The notes: generated by a model from the letters alone, not told the origin. A stretch of 18,220 bases of DNA from Firmicutes bacterium UBA2296 (GCA_002345475.1 DDWC01000006.1:1-18220), one strand, 5' to 3'. Shown: positions 7,373 to 14,965, counted from the first letter of the stretch. Translations and numbers: made by a program.

Positions 7373-9220
7373 ATGAAACCGCTGAAGTCATTCTTTAGAC
7401 TTATCAAGGGCTTGTTTGTGCCGGACAGGTCACCTGTTTCTGCCCTGCAGGAGGAAGCCCTGCAGACTCCGGCTAAAACGATTGTTAAGAATTTCCTGCG
7501 ACAAAAACTGGGCATACTCGGTGTGCTGGGTTTTATTGCTATGCTGATGTTTTCCTTTGTCGGGTCCAATCTGAAGCCGATTGACCTCAGTTATGTGGAA
7601 ACCACCTTGCGCAATATCCGCCCAGGGCGCAATTACCTCAAGTACCCTGCGGCGCTGGAGCGTGATGGCGTCAGCAACATATCGTCGGGTGTATCTTTCT
7701 CCATAGGGCTCTCAGAGAAGGGTGACGTGTACGTTTGGGGTCGAGAACCCGCGTACGTGCTGGAAGGAGTCTCAACCTCCGTCCTGCGTGTGCCGGAATC
7801 CGTAAGAGCTGCTGATATTGTAATGGTCGTAGCCGGAGACAGACATGCTCTGGCCCTTGACTCTACAGGGCGGCTTCACGGTTGGGGATTTAACAATTTC
7901 CAGCAGGCAGAGGCACCTGTGCAACTGGCCGCCAAATTGAGCGCTAAGCCGGTCAAACAGCTCATTGCCGATGAAGCCTATTCGGCGGTGTTGTTTGAGG
8001 ATGGTGAGTTATATGTGTGGGGCAGTGTCATGAACAACCGACTCGATAGCATCCCCGCAGCCATCCAGGGCCGTATAGTGAAGGTTGCACCCAGTGCGCA
8101 TAACATGGCGCTTCTCCTGGACGACGGAACCGTAGCCGTTATCGGAATTCGCGGCAATCCGTTCTCTCAAGTGCCTGGACAACTTCAGGACGGCTCAACC
8201 CGCGTGGTGGATCTGATCGCGTCCTATCGAGCCGTGCTGGCCCTGGACGACCGCGGTCAGCTGTATATGTGGGGCGACGTGCAGTACGACGTTCTTGCCA
8301 TCCCTGACTTCTCAGGCAAAATTGTTGCCATGGATTCCGGCAAGAACAACATGATGCTGTTGCTGGACACCGGTAGAGTGATCTACTGGGGCGGCAATCA
8401 TTTCAACCAACTGGCTCTCCCTGCGGCCATGAGCAACTCAAACGTCGTGGAGATCTACACCGAGATGTTTCAGAGTTACGCCGTAACTGACACAGGTAAG
8501 ATGTTCGCCTGGGGCAACAAGGGCTTTGTCTTTGGCACCGATGAGTTTGGCCGCGACGTGCTCACCCGCCTGATTCACGGTGGCCGCATCTCGCTGACCG
8601 TCGGAGCCATCGCTGTCGTAATCTCGGTGTTCATTGCGCTGTTCATCGGCATGACATCGGGCTTCTTTGGCGGGTGGGTAGACATGGTGCTCATGCGCTT
8701 CACCGATATTGTCACGTCCATCCCGTTTCTGCCCATCGCCATTACTCTGTCTGCGGTGCTGGGAGGGCGTGTTAGTCAAACCCAGAGAATATACCTTATT
8801 ATGGTGATTATCGGCGTCCTGTCCTGGACTGGCCTGGCCAGGCTGATCCGGGCCCAGATCCTGCTTGAGCGCGAAAAAGACTTCGTACTGGCCGCTCGGG
8901 CGCTTGGGGTTAAACAGAAAAACATCATTGTTCGCCATATTCTGCCTAACGTATTCAACCTGGTAATCGTCAGCATCACCCTCAGCTATGCAGGGTCGCT
9001 GTTGACCGAAGCCGGGTTATCGTTTCTTGGTTTTGGCGTGTCCACGCCTACGCCATCCTGGGGTAATATGTTGCAGGGTGCGCAGACTTCTGCTGTAATG
9101 CAATATTACTGGTGGCGCTGGCTCATCCCCGGTTTATTCGTGGTGATTACAGCACTATGCGCTAATCTTATAGGTGACGCGCTGCGTGAGGCCATGGATC
9201 CCAAGGCCAACGAGAAGTAG
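7373..9220 (+). CDS. oppC: Peptide ABC transporter permease, OppC/DppC type, with inserted seven-repeat RCC1-like propeller
   Basis: A 615-residue permease, about twice the ~300 residues usual for OppC. Residues 1-45 are cytoplasmic, and 46-66 are the first membrane segment (LGILGVLGFIAMLMFSFVG). From about 384 the canonical OppC core resumes with FGTDEFGRDVLTRLIHGGRISL. It continues with further membrane segments, the EAA loop (REKDFVLAARALGVKQKNII, 500-519) and TEAGLSFLGFG. Between them, residues ~100-382 hold seven RCC1-like repeats, each ending in a 'D-x-G-x-x-x-x-W-G' type turn: 106-123, 155-174, 200-218, 241-258 (degenerate, VIG for WG), 284-302, 323-342 and 365-382. Seven is the blade number of RCC1 propellers. 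This loop is extracytoplasmic in OppC-type permeases, so the propeller should sit outside beside the binding protein. The frame is unbroken and the last repeat ends four residues before FGTDEFGRD, so this is a clean domain insertion and not a sequencing artefact. The start is ATG 7373, following a GGGGGCGG stretch. Confidence 0.93.
   Translation: MKPLKSFFRLIKGLFVPDRSPVSALQEEALQTPAKTIVKNFLRQKLGILGVLGFIAMLMFSFVGSNLKPIDLSYVETTLRNIRPGRNYLKYPAALERDGVSNISSGVSFSIGLSEKGDVYVWGREPAYVLEGVSTSVLRVPESVRAADIVMVVAGDRHALALDSTGRLHGWGFNNFQQAEAPVQLAAKLSAKPVKQLIADEAYSAVLFEDGELYVWGSVMNNRLDSIPAAIQGRIVKVAPSAHNMALLLDDGTVAVIGIRGNPFSQVPGQLQDGSTRVVDLIASYRAVLALDDRGQLYMWGDVQYDVLAIPDFSGKIVAMDSGKNNMMLLLDTGRVIYWGGNHFNQLALPAAMSNSNVVEIYTEMFQSYAVTDTGKMFAWGNKGFVFGTDEFGRDVLTRLIHGGRISLTVGAIAVVISVFIALFIGMTSGFFGGWVDMVLMRFTDIVTSIPFLPIAITLSAVLGGRVSQTQRIYLIMVIIGVLSWTGLARLIRAQILLEREKDFVLAARALGVKQKNIIVRHILPNVFNLVIVSITLSYAGSLLTEAGLSFLGFGVSTPTPSWGNMLQGAQTSAVMQYYWWRWLIPGLFVVITALCANLIGDALREAMDPKANEK
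7670..8518 (+). other. RCC1-like beta-propeller domain within the OppC permease
   Basis: This segment encodes residues ~100-382 of the permease. Seven repeat units of about 40-50 residues can be aligned by eye on the pattern hydrophobic-A/L-x-L-x-x-x-G-x-L/V-Y/F-x-W-G. Examples are HALALDSTGRLHGWG, SAVLFEDGELYVWG, RAVLALDDRGQLYMWG and NMMLLLDTGRVIYWG. RCC1-type propellers usually bind proteins or, in BLIP-II, inhibit beta-lactamases. The partner here is unknown; the binding lipoprotein or peptidoglycan-associated ligands are conjectures from its location. Confidence 0.85.
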
Positions 9221-9233
9221 GGAGGTAAGACGG

Positions 9234-10229
9234 ATGAAAGTTCTTGAGATACAGAATCTGCACACCTACTTCGCCACGCGGCGCGGCCTGGTCAAAGCTG
9301 TTAACGGTGTGTCCCTTTCAGTGGACGAGGGGAAGACGCTGGGGGTTGTAGGTGAGTCAGGAAGCGGCAAGAGCCAGACGGCTATGAGTATACTGCAACT
9401 ATTCGAGAACAACCAGAAGATATATGAGGGGAAAATTATCTTCCAGGGTCGGGATATCACTCACATCAGTACCGAGGAGCTTTACAAGATTCGCGGCAAT
9501 GCCATCTCCATGATATTTCAGGAGCCCATGACTTCCCTGAACCCAGTATTTACGGTAAGCCGGCAGATTTCTGAGCCCCTGATTCTGCACCAGAAGATGA
9601 CCAAAAAACAAGCCCACCAAAAGTCCATTGAAATGCTGGCGGCAGTTAAAATACCCAACCCCGAGAACATGGTAATGCAATATCCCCATCAATTGTCGGG
9701 GGGCATGCGTCAGAGGGTTATGATTGCCATGGCGCTGGCCTGCCGCCCCAGCCTTTTGATAGCTGATGAACCCACCACGGCGCTGGATGTCACCATTCAG
9801 GCCCAGATTCTGCGCCTTATGAATGACCTGCGCACCGAGTTTAAGACTTCTATAATGTTCATTACCCATGACCTTGGTGTCATTAACCAGATGGCCGATG
9901 ATGTGGCAGTCATGTATTGCGGTCAGGTGGTGGAGATGGCTCCGGTAGATTACATCTTTAAGAAACGCAGCAACATGTCTCATCCCTACACAGAGGCGCT
10001 CCTGGAATCTATACCTGGGATTGGCGTCACCAAGGGACGTCGTCTTGAGGTAATACCGGGATCGGTGCCGCATCCGCTGGATCTTCCGCCGGGATGTAAG
10101 TTTGCCCCTAGATGTGCATTTGCCACTGAAAAATGTCATGCAACAGAACCAGACTTGACACAGGTAAACCCGGTGCAGTCAATAAGGTGTTTTTATCCGG
10201 AAAGAGGGGTGAGAAGCGGTGGAGAATAA
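9234..10229 (+). CDS. oppD: Peptide ABC transporter ATP-binding protein, OppD/DppD type
   Basis: A 331-residue cytosolic ATPase. It contains Walker A GESGSGKS (40-47), Q-loop Q96 in IFQEP, signature LSGGMRQ (154-160), Walker B LLIADE (174-179) and the switch His H212. The C-terminal oligopeptide/dipeptide transporter domain has PPGCKFAPRCAFATEKC with Cys at 288, 294, 301 and 319, a four-Cys pattern that in some DppD proteins holds an iron-sulfur cluster. The start is ATG 9234, with GGAGG at 9221-9225 8 bases upstream; an upstream in-frame extension overlaps the permease gene and lacks a ribosome binding site. It has normal length and spacing, unlike its neighbours. Its stop (TAA, 10227-10229) overlaps the start of the OppF gene. 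Confidence 0.95.
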   Translation: MKVLEIQNLHTYFATRRGLVKAVNGVSLSVDEGKTLGVVGESGSGKSQTAMSILQLFENNQKIYEGKIIFQGRDITHISTEELYKIRGNAISMIFQEPMTSLNPVFTVSRQISEPLILHQKMTKKQAHQKSIEMLAAVKIPNPENMVMQYPHQLSGGMRQRVMIAMALACRPSLLIADEPTTALDVTIQAQILRLMNDLRTEFKTSIMFITHDLGVINQMADDVAVMYCGQVVEMAPVDYIFKKRSNMSHPYTEALLESIPGIGVTKGRRLEVIPGSVPHPLDLPPGCKFAPRCAFATEKCHATEPDLTQVNPVQSIRCFYPERGVRSGGE

Positions 10230-11712
10230 AAAGGTACTGGTCCGCGTACGAAACCTCACCAAGCACTTTCCGATTCGCAAGACCTCTCTCTTCCAGCGAG
10301 AGCAGCTTTTCGTGCGAGCTAATGATGACATCAGTTTGGACATTTACGAAGGAGAGACCTTTGGACTGGTGGGCGAGAGTGGCTGTGGAAAGACGACGCT
10401 GGGTCGAGTTATACTTCAGCTTTACCCACAGACCAGCGGCACGACACTGTATTATGGCAAGACCCTTGAGGAGTTTAAGCCTAAGTACGTTAAGCATGTT
10501 ATTAATGACTTGGCCAAGGCGGTCCAGGAGTTCGATAAGCACAAGGTGGAGTATGAGGGTGAGCTGCTGAAAGCAGACGCTGAGAACTTGCTCCCTGCAA
10601 TGCTAAAAGTCAGAGAGCGTTACGTCGATGTATTGCGTATCGCTGGGGGACTAGTATTGGCGGATGACCTGGATGAAGTCTCAAGGGTACTGACGGCGGA
10701 ATACGACGCCGGAGTAAAGTTGTTCCCCCTGCAACTTGAGCTTGAAGACGTCACCATGAAACGCGATACCCTGGCCGCTCTGGACAAAGCCACCTCGCAG
10801 GAGAAGGGACAATTATCGGAGTTTGAACGGCAACTGCAATCATTGGGCCCGCGGCGAGAAGCGGCGCAGGGAGCCTATGACGAAAGGCATGCCGAACTGG
10901 TTGCTTTGCGGGACAAGTATTCTGACCGGGAGGGGTTCGCGGAGCTCGATGCCTATCAGGATGAGGGTATTGATCTGGATAAGTTGACTCCTGAAGAGCA
11001 AAGGGTGCTGAGGCGCGAACTGCAGGTCATTTTCCAGGATCCCTATTCCTCCCTTAATCCGCGGCTAACCGTGGGGCAGTTAATCAGCGAAGCGCTGACC
11101 GCCCACAACATCTTCAAACCCGGGTCGCCGTTGATGGAAAAGTACGTGTTGAATATCATGGACAGATGCGGCCTCCAGCCGTACATGTTGCATCGCTACC
11201 CGCACCAGTTCTCTGGAGGGCAGCGTCAGCGCATCGGTATCGCGCGAGCCCTTTCGGTGCAACCCAAGTTTGTCGTTTGCGACGAGGCGGTAAGCGCGCT
11301 GGATGTCTCCATAAGGTCGCAAATAATCAATTTGCTCATCGATCTAAAGGAAAAGAATAGGCTTACCTATCTCTTTATTTCCCACGACCTCAGCGTGGTC
11401 AAGTTCATCAGCGACCGCATAGGTGTCATGTACCTGGGTAGCATGGTGGAGTTGGCCACATCGGACGAAATGTTTGCCGATCCGCTGCATCCCTATACCC
11501 AGGTGCTGCTTAAGGCTATACCTACCACGGAAGATGAGGCCGGCAAAGAGCTGGCGGTCATAAAGGGCGACATGCCTAGCCCCATCAACCCGCCGCCCGG
11601 ATGTACTTTCCATACCCGCTGTGAGTATGTCATGGACGAATGCCGCACTACGGTGCCAGTATGGAAGGAAGCAAAACCAGGTCATTTCGTCGCCTGCCAT
11701 TTGCACAAATAG
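10219..11712 (+). CDS. oppF: Peptide ABC transporter ATP-binding protein, OppF/DppF type, with large helical insertion
   Basis: A 497-residue second ATPase of the importer; OppF proteins usually have about 320-330. Walker A GESGCGKT (52-59) is normal. The Q-loop IFQDPYSSLNP does not come until residue 271 (Q273), so K58 and Q273 are 215 residues apart against about 50-55 in ordinary OppF. The extra ~160 residues (about 90-255) are charged and Leu-rich with few Gly/Pro, suggesting long helices or coiled coil, for example EKGQLSEFERQLQSLG. The rest is standard: signature FSGGQRQ (331-337), Walker B FVVCDE (351-356), the switch His H389, and the C-terminal PPPGCTFHTRCEYVMDEC domain. The catalytic residues are intact, so it should be an active ATPase. 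The start is GTG 10219 with GAGGGG at 10204-10209, overlapping the oppD stop by 11 bases (translational coupling). Confidence 0.93.
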   Translation: MENKKVLVRVRNLTKHFPIRKTSLFQREQLFVRANDDISLDIYEGETFGLVGESGCGKTTLGRVILQLYPQTSGTTLYYGKTLEEFKPKYVKHVINDLAKAVQEFDKHKVEYEGELLKADAENLLPAMLKVRERYVDVLRIAGGLVLADDLDEVSRVLTAEYDAGVKLFPLQLELEDVTMKRDTLAALDKATSQEKGQLSEFERQLQSLGPRREAAQGAYDERHAELVALRDKYSDREGFAELDAYQDEGIDLDKLTPEEQRVLRRELQVIFQDPYSSLNPRLTVGQLISEALTAHNIFKPGSPLMEKYVLNIMDRCGLQPYMLHRYPHQFSGGQRQRIGIARALSVQPKFVVCDEAVSALDVSIRSQIINLLIDLKEKNRLTYLFISHDLSVVKFISDRIGVMYLGSMVELATSDEMFADPLHPYTQVLLKAIPTTEDEAGKELAVIKGDMPSPINPPPGCTFHTRCEYVMDECRTTVPVWKEAKPGHFVACHLHK

Positions 11713-11723
11713 GCAGGGCCATT

Positions 11724-11927
11724 ATGTGGGAAAGACTTAGGAGATTGCTGCCGAAAAGCAAGAGCAAGGAGGAACTTGAGGAGCATTACCGCCGTCTGGA
11801 GAATGTGGAGCTGGAGAAAAACGACTTGATGGCCATGATGATTGCGGCACTGGTTACCATTGTGCTGCCCATACTTCTGCTGATAGCGGCTATCTATGGA
11901 CTGGTTTACTTCCTGTTTGTTAGATGA
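11724..11927 (+). CDS. Small single-span membrane protein at the end of the importer operon
   Basis: A 67-residue protein I do not recognise. The N-terminal half (residues 1-34) is highly charged and probably helical (KSKSKEELEEHYRRLENVELEKN). Residues ~36-65 form one long hydrophobic membrane segment (MAMMIAALVTIVLPILLLIAAIYGLVYFLF) that ends VR. It starts 12 bases after the oppF stop, so it is co-transcribed with the importer. The ATG at 11724 is preceded only by a weak GGCAGGG; a longer in-frame extension overlaps oppF and looks like its shadow. The charged cytoplasmic helix could contact the transporter, but that is inferred from position only. The 23-bp inverted repeat follows 7 bases after the stop. 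Confidence 0.65.
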   Translation: MWERLRRLLPKSKSKEELEEHYRRLENVELEKNDLMAMMIAALVTIVLPILLLIAAIYGLVYFLFVR

Positions 11928-11934
11928 GGGTTAA

Positions 11935-11983
11935 TCAAAGCAGCCCCATATGTTTGCGTAGCAAACATATGGGGCTGCTTTGA
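11935..11983. terminator. 23-bp perfect inverted repeat between convergent operons (bidirectional terminator)
   Basis: Perfect arms at 11935-11957 and 11961-11983 are separated by GTA. They lie between the end of the importer operon (11927) and the end of the convergent peptidase gene (12001). The outer arm bases TCAAAG/CTTTGA give a short T run on each strand, but there is no long T tract. The position fits a bidirectional terminator; the unusual length and perfection are noted as a finding. Confidence 0.75.
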
Positions 11984-12000
11984 GGTCGTGGCGAATGAGT

Positions 12001-13791
12001 TTACTCGTAGCTCTTGACTACTTCATCCACCAGGGAGCCTACGTAGGCTACAGCGGCCTGAATAGGTTCCCTCTTGGTCATATCCACCCCGGCCAGTTGG
12101 CAGAGCTCTAACGGCTTGAGAGTGCCTCCTGCTTTAAGAACCTCTATCCAGCGTTCGGCCACATGCTGGCCCTCCTTCTGGATGTTCTGCGCCACCGCGG
12201 TGCCGACGGTGAGCCCCGCGGCGTAGCTATAGGGGTACAGACCGCGATAGTAGTGAATCTGGCGCATCCACACCAGCCTGGCGCCCTCATCGATTTCCAC
12301 TTCGCCGCCCCAGAACTCGTCCAGGATTTCGCCCTGGATCCTGTTGAGCAAAGTTGCCGTAATGGGCTGCCCTTTTTCTGCCATCACATAGGTGCGGCGC
12401 TGCAGCTCTCCTTCGATCAGGTGCCGGACAAAGTTATGGTGATATGTCATGAGCAGTTGCATAATCAACCACCGGCGCATGCGCAGGTCGTCGCTTTGCC
12501 TGAGAATATGGTCAGCCACCAGTAGCTCGTTGATGGTAGAGGGTGCCTCGATAAAGAACATGGTAGGTCTGGTATTGGCCAGCCTTTGGTAGCGCTGCGC
12601 CATGACACCCTGTCCAGCGTGTCCCAGTTCGTGAGCCAGAGTGAGGGTGTTCCTCATGTTGCCGCTCCAGGTCATATTAATGTATGGATGCACACCATAC
12701 ACGGAGTTGCAGAAAGCGCCGGTGCGCTTGCCGACGTTGTCGGCACGGTCTACCCAGCGGTTATAAAGGCCCTGGCGCATGATTTCGGAGTATTCTTCTC
12801 CCAGCACGGAAAGGCCGTCCAGGACCAGTTTTGCCGCTTCGTCATAGGTCACCGGAGGGCTGAAGTCCGGGTCCAGCGGAGCTTCGATGTCACAGTAAAG
12901 CATCCTGTCAAGGCCGAGAACCCTTTTGCGCAGCTGGGCGTAGCGGCGCATGTGGGGCGCCAGTTCCGTGAGTATGACGTCATGAATGTTGTGATAAATG
13001 TCTGAGGTTACCTCTTGCTGATGCAGCAACATGTGAACCGCAGAGTCGTAGCCGCGCAGCCTGGCCGTGACCACGTTCTTTTTTACTTCGGTTCCCCATA
13101 GGGTGCCGTAAGTGTGCTGGTAGCGCGAGATCTGTCGCGTTAGCTCAGCGTAAGCGTTGCGACCAAGGGTCAGATCATTGGCTGGGTCGTGACGGCCCAG
13201 CGACATGGGGTAAGTTGCACCGCTGCTGTCGGTGACCTGTTCGAACTTAAGATCGGCAGAGCGCGATCTTTCGTATGCTTCCTGCGGTGCGTTGAGCACC
13301 TGGCCCAGCGCGGCCAGTACCATTTCCGTCTCTGAGCTCATAACATGGGGTTTTTGCTCAATCCACTTGCGCAGCGTGAAGCGGTGGGGATAGAGACCTT
13401 CCTCCGTCTCCAGGTAGTGTTCCAGCGTGCCTTCCGGCAGACTCAGTGCCTCAGACTGCACGAAGGATGTCTGCGACTGTAGCTCGGCCATGGCGCCCAT
13501 GGCTTTGCCGGCCATTGACTGGTATTCAGGATTTGTGCCGTCGCTGGCGATGCTCAAAGTGGCGTAACTGACAACCTTCAGCGCCTTGGCCTGCACTTTC
13601 TCGGCGGCTTCCAGGCAACCAAGTAGCTCCAGTGGCCCCTGTCCCAGTTTACCCTTGTATTGCGTAACTGAGCTGACCACCGCAGTCAGCTGTTTGAGAT
13701 CCTCTTCCCAGTCGGAGGCTGTACAGTAGATGTCGGCTACATTCCAGGTCTGTTCCGCGGGGACCTCATTTCGTAGCAATTGTTTCGCCAT
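12001..13791 (-). CDS. pepF: Oligoendopeptidase F-like M3 family zinc metallopeptidase
   Basis: A 596-residue cytosolic thimet-type oligopeptidase that cleaves short peptides internally. The zinc site is HELGH (387-391), with E415 in MFFIEAPSTINELL as the expected third ligand. The N-terminal domain (residues ~1-190) fits the PepF/M3 helical lid, and the length matches the usual ~600. No signal peptide is seen. The start ATG 13791 has a GGGAGGT ribosome binding site (complement of 13798-13804) 6 bases upstream. It is convergent with the peptide importer operon and shares its terminator region. Uptake of oligopeptides and their breakdown inside the cell is a reasonable joint role, inferred from neighbourhood. 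The 181 bases upstream hold no convincing promoter by eye. Confidence 0.94.
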   Translation of the reverse strand: MAKQLLRNEVPAEQTWNVADIYCTASDWEEDLKQLTAVVSSVTQYKGKLGQGPLELLGCLEAAEKVQAKALKVVSYATLSIASDGTNPEYQSMAGKAMGAMAELQSQTSFVQSEALSLPEGTLEHYLETEEGLYPHRFTLRKWIEQKPHVMSSETEMVLAALGQVLNAPQEAYERSRSADLKFEQVTDSSGATYPMSLGRHDPANDLTLGRNAYAELTRQISRYQHTYGTLWGTEVKKNVVTARLRGYDSAVHMLLHQQEVTSDIYHNIHDVILTELAPHMRRYAQLRKRVLGLDRMLYCDIEAPLDPDFSPPVTYDEAAKLVLDGLSVLGEEYSEIMRQGLYNRWVDRADNVGKRTGAFCNSVYGVHPYINMTWSGNMRNTLTLAHELGHAGQGVMAQRYQRLANTRPTMFFIEAPSTINELLVADHILRQSDDLRMRRWLIMQLLMTYHHNFVRHLIEGELQRRTYVMAEKGQPITATLLNRIQGEILDEFWGGEVEIDEGARLVWMRQIHYYRGLYPYSYAAGLTVGTAVAQNIQKEGQHVAERWIEVLKAGGTLKPLELCQLAGVDMTKREPIQAAVAYVGSLVDEVVKSYE

Positions 13792-13972
13792 TTTTCTACC
13801 TCCCTATTTTGACATAATTCAGGACATGCTCAACTGTTGACGTGATTACTTCTTCGCGGTCGGCAAAGCCTGTTCCTCCATGGATCGGCAAAAGTATGTG
13901 GGCAGACCGATTTCACGGCAGGCAGCGGTACGGTATCATGGAGTTAATGATTGTACGGAAAGGCGGGCGGGT

Positions 13973-14434
13973 ATGGAGGGCAGAAGTCCAGATGCTCAGG
14001 GTGTTCAGGTGCGTCAGATGCTGGATACAGACTATGATGCCGTCTACAGACTGTAGGCAGACACTCCGGGCATGGGGCTGCGCAGTCTTGATGACACCAG
14101 GGAAGGCATACACAAGTTCTTGCGGCGCAACCCCACTACATGTTTTCTGGCGGAAGACGAAAAGAGAGTATTAGCTGTCATTCTGTCCGGGCATGATGGC
14201 AGGCGGGGGTATATCTACCACTTGGCAGTGGCAGCACACTGTCGCAGACAGGGGCTGGGGAAGATGCTGGTGGAGCGGGCCTTGATTTCGCTGCGGGCTG
14301 AGGGGATCAACAAAGTGGCTCTTGTGGTCTTTGCAGACAACGAGTCTGGGAACAGCTTCTGGCGATACCTGGGCTTTGCAGAAAGCCCTGATCTGGTGTA
14401 CCGCAACAAATCCATCAACGAACACAACTTCTGA
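13973..14434 (+). pseudogene. GNAT N-acetyltransferase interrupted by an in-frame TAG codon
   Basis: The frame from ATG 13973 encodes a GNAT acetyltransferase that would transfer acetyl from acetyl-CoA to an unknown amine. It is interrupted by TAG at 14054-14056 (codon 28). Family-like residues lie on both sides of it: DYDAVYRL before and ADTPGMGLRSLDDTREGI after, in the same frame. In relatives I recall, this position is Trp (TGG), so one base change would explain it. Downstream, RRQGLGKMLVE is the acetyl-CoA binding motif A and NESGNSFWRYLGF is the C-terminal motif. Re-initiation at ATG 14072 would give a 120-residue protein that keeps the CoA site but lacks the first strand and helix. It could be a recent pseudogene, a sequencing error, or read through; TAG is used as a normal stop by eight genes here, so general recoding is unlikely. 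The 3' end lies against a bidirectional hairpin. Confidence 0.7.
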
Positions 14435-14451
14435 GCAGGTGCTCGGTGCGC

Positions 14452-14502
14452 GACAAAAAGGGAAGCTATGTCGGAGTGTCAGCTCCCGCATAGCTTCCCT
14501 TT
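14452..14502 (-). terminator. Hairpin terminator between the GNAT and SprT-like genes
   Basis: Fourteen-bp perfect arms (AAAGGGAAGCTATG at 14457-14470 and CATAGCTTCCCTTT at 14489-14502) flank an 18-base loop that can itself pair GGAG with CTCC. On the minus strand the stem is followed by TTTTTGTCG, a proper T tract. It therefore ends the SprT-like transcript and probably also the convergent GNAT transcript. It overlaps the last codons and stop of the SprT-like gene (stop 14479-14481). Confidence 0.8.
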
Positions 14503-14904
14503 GCACTTGCCGCACAGGTACCGTTTAATATCTATGCGGCGCCGACGCAGGTAAATGTGTCCACAACTCTCGCAGACATAGCGCCGCGTCGGAACGCTAC
14601 CGGCCAAGGGCAAGCAGAAACGGCTGCAACCAATCCGTTCGGCCTCGCGCCGAAATACGGGTCCATGCCCTGCCTGCGGAAAGTGGTAGTGAATCAACTC
14701 ATGCTTAAGGGTATCAATGAGGCCCTTTTGCTTATGGGCATCAATATACGCCGGGTTGATTTCTATAATCTTGCCGGCGCCGAGGAAACGACCGGCGGAG
14801 GTCCGGAGCCGAGGATTCAGGCGTACTGCACCCAGGTAAGGTCTGCTAAACAGCTCAATGCTGAGGCTTTCCGCCAGGGACTGCAAATCCATTTCAGTGT
14901 TCAT
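14479..14904 (-). CDS. SprT-like zinc protein
   Basis: A 141-residue protein of the SprT family. It has a metallopeptidase-like HELIHYH motif (68-74) with H80 in GHGPVF as a possible third ligand, followed by a zinc ribbon with C111/C114 and C131/C134 (CESC and CGKC). SprT-like proteins resemble the protease domain of eukaryotic Spartan; the role of the bacterial members is not settled. The start ATG 14904 has GGGTGA 4 bases upstream. A longer open frame reaches 15054 but would overlap the preceding gene by 89 bases. The gap to the preceding gene on the same strand (102-aa protein) is 61 bases, so they are likely co-transcribed. Confidence 0.85.
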   Translation of the reverse strand: MNTEMDLQSLAESLSIELFSRPYLGAVRLNPRLRTSAGRFLGAGKIIEINPAYIDAHKQKGLIDTLKHELIHYHFPQAGHGPVFRREAERIGCSRFCLPLAGSVPTRRYVCESCGHIYLRRRRIDIKRYLCGKCKGKLCGS

Positions 14905-14965
14905 GTAATCACCCGGCACTAGAGATTCGCCACGCAGGTAGAATCTCCTGCCCGCCAGCTCCAGT

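Noticed and set aside
8438..8938. 166-codon minus-strand frame opposite the OppC core
   Set aside because: It is a shadow of the conserved permease core.
9399..10139. 246-codon minus-strand frame opposite oppD
   Set aside because: It is antisense to a gene with all ATPase motifs; there is no start signal and no family resemblance.
13809..13842. TTGACA and TTGACG as -35 boxes for the GNAT gene
   Set aside because: No acceptable -10 lies 16-18 bases downstream of either.
13973..14434. Pyrrolysine at the GNAT TAG codon
   Set aside because: TAG is the most frequent stop codon in the window (8 of 18 genes) and the position fits a simple TGG to TAG change; kept only as a remote option.
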